Assembly: GCA_015490315.1 (NCBI GenBank)
Contig: WFYB01000052.1
Coordinates: 1 to 33,747 of the forward strand
Length of the DNA: 33,747 nt
Source: Sulfurovum sp.
GTDB lineage: Bacteria > Campylobacterota > Campylobacteria > Campylobacterales > Sulfurovaceae
Direction of reading: 5' to 3'
Numbering within the stretch: the stretch's first letter is position 1; every line of letters starts with the position of its first letter. A program made the translations under genes and the position numbers. Of this stretch, positions 15,629-23,518 are shown one piece after another. Under the pieces are notes generated by a model. It was not told where the DNA came from, ran no database searches, and was given only the letters and a program-made list of their open reading frames with translations.

Positions 15629-17170
15629 ATGAAACAAGTTCCTATTTTGGTACTCGACTTCGGGTCACAGTATACACAGTTGATCGCACGTAAACTGAGA
15701 GAATCAGGTGTCTATACAGAAGTAGTGCCTTACAGAGAAAAGATAGAGGATATCAAAGCGAGAAAACCGCAGGGGATCATACTCTCCGGCGGTCCGGCAT
15801 CGGTTTATGCCGAAGATGCCTATAAACCGGATGAAGGTATCTGGGATCTTGGGCTGCCGATTCTCGGTATCTGCTATGGGATGCAGCTGATCACACAGCA
15901 CTTTGGCGGTGAAGTGATCCCTGCAGATCATCATGAGTACGGCAAAGCCAAATTGCATATCGAAAAAGAGGATTCACCTATTTTTAAGGATGTTAAACAG
16001 GATTCTATAGTATGGATGAGCCATGGCGACCGTGCAGAGCGGATTCCTGAAGGGTTTGAAGTGATCGGTACGAGTGAGAACTCTCCTTATGCAGCGATCG
16101 CGGATGAATCACGCAAGATCTATGCATTTCAGTTTCACCCGGAGGTACACCACTCCGAAGAGGGAACAGTAATGCTCAAGAACTTCGCCAAACATATCTG
16201 TGGCTGTGAGAGTACTTGGAATATGGGCAGCTTTGCCAAAGAGAAGATCGCAGAGATCCGTAAACAGGTTGGCGACAAAAAGGTACTCTGCGGCGTAAGC
16301 GGCGGGGTAGACTCCTCTGTCGTTGCCGCTATGCTCAATGAGGCACTGCCCAAAGAGCAGCTCGTCTGTGTCTTCGTCGATCAGGGGCTGTTGCGCAAAG
16401 ATGAAGCCCAGCAGGTACAGGATATGTTCAAGCTGCTGGATATCCCGCTCATTACGATCGATGCCAAAGAGGAGTTCATGAATGCGCTTAAAGGCGTGAC
16501 AGATCCGGAGCGTAAACGGAAGATCATTGGAGAGAAGTTCATCGAAGTCTTTGACAAAGAGGCGAGCAAACATACCGATGTGAGTTTCCTGGCACAGGGG
16601 ACACTCTATACCGATGTGATCGAATCTGTCTCTGTCAAAGGGCCTTCCAAAACGATCAAGTCCCACCACAATGTCGGCGGACTGCCAGACTGGATGACCT
16701 TTGAGCTGGTCGAGCCGCTTCGGGAGATCTTCAAAGATGAGGTACGTAAACTCGGACTTGAACTGGGGCTTCCTAAACACATGATCGGTCGCCACCCCTT
16801 CCCCGGACCGGGACTGGCGATCCGTGTCATGGGAGAGGTCAACGAAGAGGCGCTTAGACTCCTACGTGAGAGTGATGCGATCATGCAGGAAGAGCTGCGC
16901 GCCACAGGCTACTACGACCAAGTATGGCAGGCATTTACCGTTCTGCTCAATGTACAGTCCGTCGGCGTCATGGGTGACAACCGTACCTACGACAACACCG
17001 TCTGTGTCCGTATGGTAGAGTCCGTTGACGGGATGACCGCGACTTTCGCCCACGTGCCGCATGATGTGCTTGAGGGAATCAGCCGCAGGATTATCAATGA
17101 GATTGATGGGATTAACAGGGTAGTCTACGATATATCCTCCAAGCCCCCAGCCACCATCGAATGGGAATAA
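15629..17170 (+). CDS. guaA: GMP synthase (glutamine-hydrolysing)
   Basis: Converts XMP to GMP using ATP and glutamine-derived ammonia. The ATG at 15629 gives 513 residues; a TTG two codons earlier (15623) is possible, but ATG is preferred with TGGA just upstream. The N-terminal class I amidotransferase has the nucleophile C82 ([10 protein letters not shown]), the glycine-rich GGPAS and the FQFHPEVHH histidine/glutamate motif. The ATP-pyrophosphatase domain has [12 protein letters not shown] (PP-loop). The C-terminal dimerisation domain has [12 protein letters not shown] and ends in KPPATIEWE, the invariant GuaA terminus. All catalytic motifs are intact and length is standard. A 110-bp palindromic repeat begins immediately at its stop codon. 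Confidence 0.97.
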   Translation: MKQVPILVLDFGSQYTQLIARKLRESGVYTEVVPYREKIEDIKARKPQGIILSGGPASVYAEDAYKPDEGIWDLGLPILGICYGMQLITQHFGGEVIPADHHEYGKAKLHIEKEDSPIFKDVKQDSIVWMSHGDRAERIPEGFEVIGTSENSPYAAIADESRKIYAFQFHPEVHHSEEGTVMLKNFAKHICGCESTWNMGSFAKEKIAEIRKQVGDKKVLCGVSGGVDSSVVAAMLNEALPKEQLVCVFVDQGLLRKDEAQQVQDMFKLLDIPLITIDAKEEFMNALKGVTDPERKRKIIGEKFIEVFDKEASKHTDVSFLAQGTLYTDVIESVSVKGPSKTIKSHHNVGGLPDWMTFELVEPLREIFKDEVRKLGLELGLPKHMIGRHPFPGPGLAIRVMGEVNEEALRLLRESDAIMQEELRATGYYDQVWQAFTVLLNVQSVGVMGDNRTYDNTVCVRMVESVDGMTATFAHVPHDVLEGISRRIINEIDGINRVVYDISSKPPATIEWE

Positions 17171-17278
17171 CTTGCTCCTTATTTCACGTCATCTTTGGAT
17201 GATGTGGCTCAGTCACTTACTTCTCAGTAAGCTCCTTCGCACAAACATCCAAATCTGACGCAAACTAAGGGCAAGTTG
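17169..17278. repeat. ~110-bp imperfect palindromic element after guaA
   Basis: The two halves are inverted copies. The left arm starts AACTTGCTCCTTA and includes ACGTCATCTTTGGATG. The right arm, read backwards, starts AACTTGCCCTTAG and includes GCGTCAGATTTGGATG. The ends carry the inverted motif AACTTGC/GCAAGTT. It would fold into one long hairpin and may serve as guaA's terminator. A further half copy lies at 17413-17457. Confidence 0.7.
17229..17273. repeat. 45-bp direct repeat, copy 1
   Basis: Begins AAGCTCCTTCGCACAAACAT and ends AAACTAAGGGCA. It matches 17413-17457 at 42 of 45 positions and forms the right arm of the palindrome after guaA. Confidence 0.85.
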
Positions 17279-17337
17279 TTTTTTATATTTCATTTGATCT
17301 GCAAGGGAGTTTGTTCGGTCACAGGAGGAGCGTTAAG

Positions 17338-17361
17338 CAAACAACAATAGTTTGTTGTTTG
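17338..17361. repeat. Perfect 10-bp stem hairpin
   Basis: CAAACAACAA-TAGT-TTGTTGTTTG, a perfect inverted repeat with a 4-nt loop. The strand and role are unknown. It lies between the two copies of the 45-bp repeat. Confidence 0.6.
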
Positions 17362-17412
17362 TAGCTTCGCACGGCGATCCGTTTATGCCTTGGCATAGGA
17401 TACGCCCCAGGC

Positions 17413-17457
17413 AAGCTCCTTCGCACAAACATCCAAATATGACGTAAACTAAGTGCA
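17413..17457. repeat. 45-bp direct repeat, copy 2
   Basis: Same orientation as copy 1, with three substitutions. Here it lacks the opposite arm, so it looks like a half or decayed copy of the palindromic element. Confidence 0.85.
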
Positions 17458-17483
17458 CGCGTTTTTCCATAGGTTCTTTCTTT

Positions 17484-17585
17484 ATTGTAGGGTGCTGTGC
17501 CCTCACGGCACCAATTATTCATTATGCAGACCTATCTGTTGTATCAAAAGACAAGGTGTTGTCAGGGGACAACTCCCCTACAATT
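17484..17585. repeat. ~100-bp element with ATTGTAGGG terminal inverted repeats
   Basis: The left end ATTGTAGGG is followed by a hairpin GGTGCTGTG-CCCT-CACGGCACC (17491-17512). The right end is the inverted, related sequence CAGGGGACAACTCCCCTACAAT. The two ends are divergent copies of one REP-like palindrome in opposite orientation, a layout typical of non-autonomous REP-pair or MITE-like repeats. Confidence 0.6.
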
Positions 17586-17610
17586 ATGAACAAAAAGAAT
17601 GATCATCCTA

Positions 17611-17619
17611 TGTTATAAT
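17611..17619 (+). promoter_or_regulatory. Extended -10 promoter of the zinc-ribbon/transglutaminase pair
   Basis: TGTTATAAT lies about 20 nt upstream of the 17640 start codon. No -35 is evident. Confidence 0.5.
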
Positions 17620-17639
17620 CCTACTAAAAAGGCAAGGTG

Positions 17640-17921
17640 ATGTGTTTTCCAAAGTATGTGCAGTATATGCTTCTGGCGGTGGTGGTTGGGACGTTGGTGA
17701 TTTTGGCGGTATTTTACCATCGGCCGTTCTACTATATCCCTGCATTGGTTTTTGCTGTGATCTGGAGCAGGGTGTGTTGTATCAAGTGTGGGAGCTCTCT
17801 GCTCAAAGAGCCTAACGGGTGGTATCTTTTTCGAATGCGTCCTGTTTGCAGACATTGCGGTCAGGATACGATGCTTTGTGAAGTTGAGCCCGATGACATC
17901 ACACAGGCAAGGTTGCGATGA
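17640..17921 (+). CDS. Small membrane protein with C-terminal zinc ribbon
   Basis: A 93-residue protein of unknown function. Two hydrophobic segments (residues ~8-26 and ~30-46) are followed by a cytosolic tail with two Cys pairs, CIKC and CRHC, about 27 residues apart, which should bind one zinc in a zinc-ribbon fold. The ATG at 17640 is preceded by AAGG about 7 nt upstream; a GTG one codon earlier is also possible. It overlaps the next gene by 4 nt (ATGA), so the two proteins are made together and may act together at the membrane. I do not recognise a named family. Confidence 0.7.
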   Translation: MCFPKYVQYMLLAVVVGTLVILAVFYHRPFYYIPALVFAVIWSRVCCIKCGSSLLKEPNGWYLFRMRPVCRHCGQDTMLCEVEPDDITQARLR

Positions 17922-18520
17922 GCTCGAAGTTTGCCAGAGGGATCGCACTGCTGATTATGGCAGTGGCGTTTGTCGCGTTTGTCTATGGCACCTACAAGGC
18001 GATAGGTATCGTACAGAAGCGGCAGATTGGTACGGATGAGGGGATATACAGCAACCATGTCACGACCAACCGGCAGATCGAAGCACAGGCACATCGGCTC
18101 ACAAAGGGGTGTGGGAGCCGGCTTTGTGAAGTACAGCGTCTTTTGGACTATGTGACACATATCCCCTACAGGATCAACAGATTTCAGGCACACTCGCCGC
18201 AGCGAACGATCCAGAACAACTTCGGTGACTGTGATGACAAGAGCAATCTGCTGATCTCTATGCTGCATGCTTTGGGGATAGAGGCCTATTTTGTCTTGGT
18301 ACCCAAGCATATCTTTGTGATCGTCCCGCTGGATGATGCCCGTCTCAACGGCATACCCGGTCTATGGATAGACAGCAGAAAATTCTATATCCTTGAGAGT
18401 ACGGCAGAGGGGAGCCGTGTCGGGTTTCCGTTTCGTTATCGGATAGATCAGATAGAGGCGATCGTGGAGCCGTTTAGCAATCAAAAAGTAGAATACAGAG
18501 AGATTATATACAAACCTTAG
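17918..18520 (+). CDS. Membrane-anchored transglutaminase-like protein
   Basis: A 200-residue protein with one N-terminal membrane anchor (~8-27), the remainder probably periplasmic. The transglutaminase/protease core is visible as FGDCDDKS with candidate nucleophile C105, then PKHIFVIV with H131, then an acidic residue (D152 in WIDSRKF or E160 in ILEST) completing the triad. A Cys pair (C65, C70) precedes the core. Such domains act as cysteine proteases or in cell-envelope processing; the substrate is not evident. It overlaps the zinc-ribbon gene by 4 nt and is followed by the htpG promoter after about 30 bp. Confidence 0.75.
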   Translation: MSSKFARGIALLIMAVAFVAFVYGTYKAIGIVQKRQIGTDEGIYSNHVTTNRQIEAQAHRLTKGCGSRLCEVQRLLDYVTHIPYRINRFQAHSPQRTIQNNFGDCDDKSNLLISMLHALGIEAYFVLVPKHIFVIVPLDDARLNGIPGLWIDSRKFYILESTAEGSRVGFPFRYRIDQIEAIVEPFSNQKVEYREIIYKP

Positions 18521-18551
18521 TCACTTATACTAAACTTATTTGAACAAAAAC

Positions 18552-18580
18552 TTGAAATATTTTTCAAATTAAGGTATACT
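18552..18580 (+). promoter_or_regulatory. Sigma-70-type promoter of htpG
   Basis: TTGAAA (18552-18557), a 17-bp spacer and TATACT (18575-18580). It predicts a start near 18587, downstream of an in-frame ATG at 18583, which rules that ATG out and favours 18607. The -35 region overlaps a small inverted repeat (TTGAA...TTCAA). Confidence 0.75.
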
Positions 18581-18606
18581 TCTTGCAAAAAATGCAGGAG
18601 TATGCT

Positions 18607-20469
18607 ATGTCAAAACATCAATTCCAAACGGAGATCGGGCAGCTGTTGCAGCTGATGACCCACTCACTCTATTCGAACAAAGAGATCTTTCTTAGAGAGC
18701 TTGTCTCCAACGCCAGTGATGCGCTGGACAAGTTCAACTACCTCAGACTGACAGATGAACGCTTCAAGGATGAAGATTGGTCAGGCAAGATCAATATCAA
18801 ACTGGACAAAGAGGATGGCTCTCTAACTGTTTCTGACAACGGTATCGGTATGAATGAAGAGGATCTGATGGAGAATCTCGGAACGATCGCCAAGTCAGGT
18901 ACCAAAGCCTTTATGGAGCAGCTCACCGGTGATGCGAAAAAGGACAGCAATCTCATAGGTCAGTTTGGTGTCGGGTTCTATTCGGTATTTATGGTCGCAG
19001 ATCATGTCGATGTCATCACTAAAAAAGCGGGAGAGGATCAGGCATACAAGTTCTCGACCGACGGGCAGGGTGAGTATGAGATCAAGCCGGTGGTCAAGGA
19101 GTCACACGGTACGGTGATCTATATCAAACTCAAAGAGGATGAGAAGGAGTTCCTCGATCCGTGGAGAGTCAAGGAGATCGTGCGCAAATACTCCAACCAT
19201 ATCGCCTATCCTATCATGCTGCACTACGAAGATGTGGAGTTTGAAGGTGAGGAGGAAGAGCGCAAAGAGAAGAAGGTACAGAAATCGGAGCAGATCAACG
19301 AAGCGACAGCACTCTGGACACTACCAAAAAGCGAGCTGAAAAAAGAGGACTACGTGGAGTTCTACAAGACCATCGCGCATGACAGTGAAGAGCCTCTGAC
19401 CTATATCCACAACAAAGTAGAGGGTGCGACAGAGTATACGACACTTTTCTATATCCCCCGCACCGCACCGATGGATATGTATAGAGCCGACTATCAGCCC
19501 GGAGTTAAGCTCTATGTCAAACGTGTCTTCATCACCGATGATGAGAAGGAGCTTCTGCCTGTCTATCTGAGATTTGTCAGAGGGATCATCGACAGCGAAG
19601 ATCTCCCGCTCAATGTCAGCCGTGAGATCCTGCAGGAGAACCGCATCCTTGCCAATATCAGACAGCATTCGGTCAAGAAGATCCTCGAAGCGATCAAAAA
19701 GCTCGAGGGTGAGGACCGTGACCGTTTCACAGAGCAGTACAACAAGGTAATGAAAGAGGGGATCTATATGGATCATCTCAACAAAGAGACACTGCTTGAG
19801 ATCGTCCGATACAAAAGCTCTCTTGAAGAGGGGATGATCTCGCTGGACGACTATATCTCACGCGCGGACAGTGAGAAGAAAGAGATCTACTACATTGTCG
19901 GTGAAGATGAGAAGATACTCAGAAACTCACCGTTGCTTGAAGCCTACAAGAAAGCAGGCATCGAAGTGCTGATCATGGATGACAAGGAGATCGATACGAT
20001 CGTAGCACCGACGATTGGTGAGTATAAAGGGTGGCAGTTCAAGGATATCACAACCATAGAGGCACCTGAGAGCAAGAGTGAAGAGGAGCGAGAGGAGATC
20101 GCCAAGGCATTCGAGCCTCTGACCAAGAAACTCAAAGAGGCATTGGGTGAGGAGGTCAAAGAGGTGAAAGTCTCTACCCGTCTGACAGAGTCACCTTCAT
20201 GTGTACTCAAAGATGCTTCCGATCCGATGGCCGGTATGGCAGAGATATTCGCTCAGATGGGACAGGAGGTACCGGAGATACCACTGATACTGGAGATCAA
20301 CCCTGAGCATGAGGTGATTAAAAAACTCGAGAAAGTCGAGGATGAAAAACTCTTTGGCGATATGGCGCATATCCTTTTGGACGGTGCCAAACTTGCCGAA
20401 GGCATGGAGCCCAAAGACAAAGTGTCATTTGCACACAGAGTAGCGGATATCGCTGCGAAAGTACTGTAG
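18607..20469 (+). CDS. htpG: Molecular chaperone HtpG (Hsp90)
   Basis: Bacterial Hsp90, an ATP-dependent homodimeric chaperone. The ATG at 18607 follows AGGAG with 7-nt spacing and gives 620 residues (E. coli HtpG is 624). The N-terminal GHKL ATPase has FLRELVSNASDALDKF, DNGIGM and GQFGVGFYSVFMV. The acidic charged region EGEEEERKEKK follows. The middle domain has VKLYVKRVFITDD, LPLNVSREILQ and the catalytic-loop region. The C-terminal dimerisation domain ends in AKVL. All nucleotide-binding motifs are intact. It stands alone with its own promoter and converges on the phosphodiesterase gene. Confidence 0.96.
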   Translation: MSKHQFQTEIGQLLQLMTHSLYSNKEIFLRELVSNASDALDKFNYLRLTDERFKDEDWSGKINIKLDKEDGSLTVSDNGIGMNEEDLMENLGTIAKSGTKAFMEQLTGDAKKDSNLIGQFGVGFYSVFMVADHVDVITKKAGEDQAYKFSTDGQGEYEIKPVVKESHGTVIYIKLKEDEKEFLDPWRVKEIVRKYSNHIAYPIMLHYEDVEFEGEEEERKEKKVQKSEQINEATALWTLPKSELKKEDYVEFYKTIAHDSEEPLTYIHNKVEGATEYTTLFYIPRTAPMDMYRADYQPGVKLYVKRVFITDDEKELLPVYLRFVRGIIDSEDLPLNVSREILQENRILANIRQHSVKKILEAIKKLEGEDRDRFTEQYNKVMKEGIYMDHLNKETLLEIVRYKSSLEEGMISLDDYISRADSEKKEIYYIVGEDEKILRNSPLLEAYKKAGIEVLIMDDKEIDTIVAPTIGEYKGWQFKDITTIEAPESKSEEEREEIAKAFEPLTKKLKEALGEEVKEVKVSTRLTESPSCVLKDASDPMAGMAEIFAQMGQEVPEIPLILEINPEHEVIKKLEKVEDEKLFGDMAHILLDGAKLAEGMEPKDKVSFAHRVADIAAKVL

Positions 20470-20479
20470 ATGTTATTGT

Positions 20480-20506
20480 CTCTGCCCGTTGCTTTTGCAA
20501 GCAGAG
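20480..20506. terminator. Terminator-like hairpin between htpG and the EAL gene
   Basis: CTCTGC, bulge CCG, TTGC-TTTT-GCAA, GCAGAG form a 10-bp stem with a 3-nt bulge, in the 43-bp gap between convergent genes. There is no clear T-run, so it is probably structural in both directions. Confidence 0.45.
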
Positions 20507-20512
20507 CAGAGG

Positions 20513-22822
20513 CTAAAGCATGGTTTTGAAAGTATCGAATACCAAGGGGTGAGAACCGTAATTGCCTTGGTAATAGTCACAGTCGATTTGTTTTAGATAG
20601 TCAAGCACTTCGGCATCTTCCACTCCTTCAGCGAGGACTTTCATATGGAACTTCTTGCCAATCGCCACAACAGATTCTACAATCATAGCATCCCCAATAT
20701 CTTTATGTATATTCATAACAAAGGACTGGTCGATTTTGATCATATCTACAGGAAGTTCTTTGAGATATGCCAGAGAGGAGTAGCCCGTACCAAAGTCATC
20801 GATAGAAAAAGTAAATCCAAATGCTTTGAGTTCATTGATCTTATGGATCGCCTCTTTGATATTCTGCATAATCCCGCTTTCTGTCAGTTCAAGCTCGATC
20901 CACTCGGGATTGATATGGTACTTTTGCATCAGAAGCATAAGCCTTTCTACAAAATAGGGTTGTAAAAAATGGATAGTACTGACATTGACTGCGATATGAT
21001 GCAGAGGGAAGCCTCCCTGCTCTTTAACAAGGAGATTGATCTCTTGAAATATCTTTTCAAAGATGGACTCTTCAAGTTTGATGATGACCCCGCTCTCTTC
21101 AGCGATCGGAATAAATTTGGAAGGAGAGATCATCCCTTTTTCGGGATGCTGCCAGCGTACTAGGGCTTCTGCACCGATGGTTTTGCCGGTTTTGATATCC
21201 ATCTGGGGCTGGTAGCAGATTGAGAGCTCATCGTTCTTGATCGCCTTGTGGATCTCATTTTCCAGCATCAACTGCTCTTTGGCGTAGATACTCATACTGC
21301 TTTGATAGAACTTGACAGTACCTCTGGCACTCTTTTTGGCTTCATACATGGCTGTCTCGGCACGTTTGAGGATATCGTAGGCACTGAGATCGTCATTGTT
21401 GAATAACACAGCCCCGATTGTAAAGGTGAGATGATACTCTTCATCGGCGATATTCAGCGGCTGGGAAAAGTGCCGGTTAATCGTTTCGATATATTTCTCC
21501 GTCATGATACGCGACTGCTGCTCATCCATATGCAGTGAGGGGATCAATATGACAAATTTATTGCCGCTGACTCTGGCGAAGATCTCTCTGCTTCCTACGA
21601 TACCTTCAATCCGATGTACAACCTGTTTGAGGAGATGGTCACCCACATGATGCCCGTAGGTCTCGTTGACTTTTTTGAAGTTGTCTATATCAAGAAAGAG
21701 CAGTGCCGCATACTCCTCATGCGGATTGCGTTCGGAGAGAAAGTGTTTGAGTTTGTCCATGAGGAGTGTACGGTTTGGAATCTTTGTTAGCATATCATAG
21801 TAGGCGTTGCGTATCATCTGCTCTTTGGCTGTGATCTCATTGGTAATATCATTGACGATCGTGATACCTCCGGCGACATTGCCTTCGGCATCCATCATAG
21901 GTACGGTAGAGAGGTTGACATAGAGATTGTTGTTGGTGTGCAGTACCTCAAAAGGACCTCTGTATTTTCCTGTTTTCCCCCCAAAGACATCCTCATGGGC
22001 TTTGATAACCTGAGGATTGCTAAGACCATGCAAGTTGATGCCGATAAGGTCATTTTTTCCCTTTGCTTTGTTCATCTGCAAAAAGTGGGTATTGATATCC
22101 TGAAGCTCGAGATCCTTGTTGTAATAGTAGATACCTACAGGGGCACGCTCAAAGAGAGAGAAGAAGCGCTCTTTGAGTTTTTCATGTGTTTGTTTGATCG
22201 TGATGAAATGTTGACGATTGTTGAGTGAATTGTTGATGATATTACCGTAATAGTTGGCGAAGATGATCATCATAAGCAGCAGGGCGAGAACTACATAGCC
22301 TATCGTAGTATAGATAGGCTCTTCCATGAAAAAGAGACGTGCGACCAAGGGTGTATAGGTGACCATGACATAGGTAAGCAGCAGATCTTTTTTGGAAGCC
22401 AGTACCCCCATGGATGAGAATCCGATAGCGAAAAGAAAGAGCATGACAACCATCTGATTCATCAAGTCGTGTTCGGGAAATAGCAAAAAGGCGGCACTGC
22501 CCCAGACGATACCGTTGAGCAGGATATTGGTGTAGTACTTATCCAGCCAGATATCGGCATCTCTGAGCTTGTTCTCTTCAGGCTCATTTTTGAACCGGTA
22601 GTAGTGGTAGAGCTGATAGAGGAAAAGTATCAGTGTGACAGAGAGCCAAATAATAATGGAGCGCAGATCAATGACATTGAACTGTATTGCGCTGAGCAGA
22701 AAAGCACCGAGCACATTCCCCAAAAGTATGATCGGCAGTGAGATATAGTAAAAGCTCAGTTTGTCATATAACAGACGCTCTTTGAAGGATGCTTCCAGCT
22801 CCTGATCGATACTCTTCTCCAA
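20513..22822 (-). CDS. Membrane PAS-GGDEF-EAL protein, probable cyclic di-GMP phosphodiesterase
   Basis: A 769-residue protein. Residues ~22-195 hold about six membrane segments resembling a MASE-type sensor. A PAS domain covers ~215-330. The GGDEF domain (~335-505) is degenerate: the signature at 419-423 reads SGNKF, so it should not make c-di-GMP, although LDIDNFKKVNETYGHHVGD is kept. The EAL domain (~515-769) is intact: E552 (EALVRW), N613 (VNVS), ELTES, D675-D676 (IDDFGTGYSSL), K696 (KIDQSF) and E732 (AEGVE), the residues that bind metals and c-di-GMP. It should therefore hydrolyse c-di-GMP, perhaps with the GGDEF domain as a GTP-sensing regulator. The start is TTG at 22822 with AAAGGA 6 nt upstream. 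It is monocistronic. Confidence 0.92.
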   Translation of the reverse strand: MEKSIDQELEASFKERLLYDKLSFYYISLPIILLGNVLGAFLLSAIQFNVIDLRSIIIWLSVTLILFLYQLYHYYRFKNEPEENKLRDADIWLDKYYTNILLNGIVWGSAAFLLFPEHDLMNQMVVMLFLFAIGFSSMGVLASKKDLLLTYVMVTYTPLVARLFFMEEPIYTTIGYVVLALLLMMIIFANYYGNIINNSLNNRQHFITIKQTHEKLKERFFSLFERAPVGIYYYNKDLELQDINTHFLQMNKAKGKNDLIGINLHGLSNPQVIKAHEDVFGGKTGKYRGPFEVLHTNNNLYVNLSTVPMMDAEGNVAGGITIVNDITNEITAKEQMIRNAYYDMLTKIPNRTLLMDKLKHFLSERNPHEEYAALLFLDIDNFKKVNETYGHHVGDHLLKQVVHRIEGIVGSREIFARVSGNKFVILIPSLHMDEQQSRIMTEKYIETINRHFSQPLNIADEEYHLTFTIGAVLFNNDDLSAYDILKRAETAMYEAKKSARGTVKFYQSSMSIYAKEQLMLENEIHKAIKNDELSICYQPQMDIKTGKTIGAEALVRWQHPEKGMISPSKFIPIAEESGVIIKLEESIFEKIFQEINLLVKEQGGFPLHHIAVNVSTIHFLQPYFVERLMLLMQKYHINPEWIELELTESGIMQNIKEAIHKINELKAFGFTFSIDDFGTGYSSLAYLKELPVDMIKIDQSFVMNIHKDIGDAMIVESVVAIGKKFHMKVLAEGVEDAEVLDYLKQIDCDYYQGNYGSHPLVFDTFKTML

Positions 22823-22919
22823 CGCTAATCCTTTGAGGTTATTTGCACGGGTTTTTTCCGACTACTATGCCGAAATGCTACTTAGATAGCAAAAGAAACA
22901 GTTTATGTTTTTGTACTAT

Positions 22920-22934
22920 ATCACAAGTGCAATT
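22920..22934. repeat. Sequence matching the IS30-type terminus at the right edge
   Basis: ATCACAAGTGCAATT here differs by one base from ATCATAAGTGCAATT in the insertion-sequence end at 33512-33526. It could be a relic of an excised element or chance. No transposase remnant is seen nearby. Confidence 0.2.
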
Positions 22935-23048
22935 AGAAAAGAGTGTGGTGAATCCGGACTAAGAAATCGGGTGTTGCAAAGTATTCCCGACAGTTCGGTA
23001 TGATCCTTCTCTTCTGTGTTGCAAATAGATTAAACAAAAGGATGAAAT

Positions 23049-23498
23049 ATGGCAGTAGTTGGATTTACAAAATTGGAATCGCTTTTTAGAAAAGCGGCAG
23101 GTTTGGATATCAAAAAAGGGCATGCAAAGGATATCACCGATATCGTAGAGCAGAAGCTTGTCGATCTTCTCATTGCAGGAGAGCGCAATGCAAATATGAA
23201 CGGACGTGACGTGATCTGGGAGGCAGACCTGCCTATCACCAAAGGGCTGCAGGAGACCATTATAGCGTTCAAAAAGCTGGAGGAGGAGATAGATCTGCAG
23301 GATGTATTGGATACGCTGACCACTTTCCCTCCGTTGAAGTATCCCTATTCGGCAGAACTGGAAGCGAAGTTGCCGGAGATTACTGGGGCTTTGCTGGTTG
23401 TTATGGCAAAGATCATGAAAGAGGTCGATGACAACGATAGAGCAGTCGATCACAAAACGATCGAGACAACAAAGAGAATCATGGATCTCACACTCTAA
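23049..23498 (+). CDS. DUF1931 histone-fold protein
   Basis: A 149-residue, all-alpha cytoplasmic protein of the DUF1931 family, whose known structures show two histone folds in one chain (a pseudodimer). The N-terminal half is AVVGFTKLESLFRKAAGLDI, then KKGHAKDITDIVEQKLVDLL, then GRDVIWEADLPITKGLQETI. The second, more divergent fold spans ~85-149. The conserved helix-strap-helix pattern and the RxxAxxNGRDVIWEADLP segment are the family hallmark. DNA binding is plausible but not demonstrated by the sequence. AAAAGGA precedes the ATG. It is followed after 20 bp by an HdeD-like gene, so the two are probably co-transcribed. Confidence 0.85.
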   Translation: MAVVGFTKLESLFRKAAGLDIKKGHAKDITDIVEQKLVDLLIAGERNANMNGRDVIWEADLPITKGLQETIIAFKKLEEEIDLQDVLDTLTTFPPLKYPYSAELEAKLPEITGALLVVMAKIMKEVDDNDRAVDHKTIETTKRIMDLTL

Positions 23499-23518
23499 AT
23501 TGAAAAGGAGAACAAACG

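Larger units (their letters stand above)
17171..17639. other. 469-bp repeat-rich intergenic region
   Basis: No credible gene here. A minus-strand frame at 17319-17522 has no ribosome binding site and is built largely of repeat sequence. The region holds the guaA-proximal palindrome, a perfect hairpin at 17338-17361, a half-copy of the palindrome, and a ~100-bp element bounded by ATTGTAGGG inverted repeats. The promoter of the next gene sits at its right end. Confidence 0.7.

Noticed and set aside
17319-17522. 67-codon minus-strand frame after guaA
   Set aside because: It is composed of the intergenic repeats, with no ribosome binding site and no family resemblance. It is treated as repeat sequence.
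18583-18606. Upstream ATG for htpG giving eight extra residues
   Set aside because: It falls at or before the predicted transcription start and lacks a ribosome binding site, whereas 18607 has AGGAG and the family's usual N-terminus.
22823-23048. Searched the 226-bp gap upstream of the EAL gene for a third GEMM riboswitch
   Set aside because: No GACxxAAAGCC or GGGTTGCC elements occur on either strand. Only AT-rich promoter-like sequence is present.
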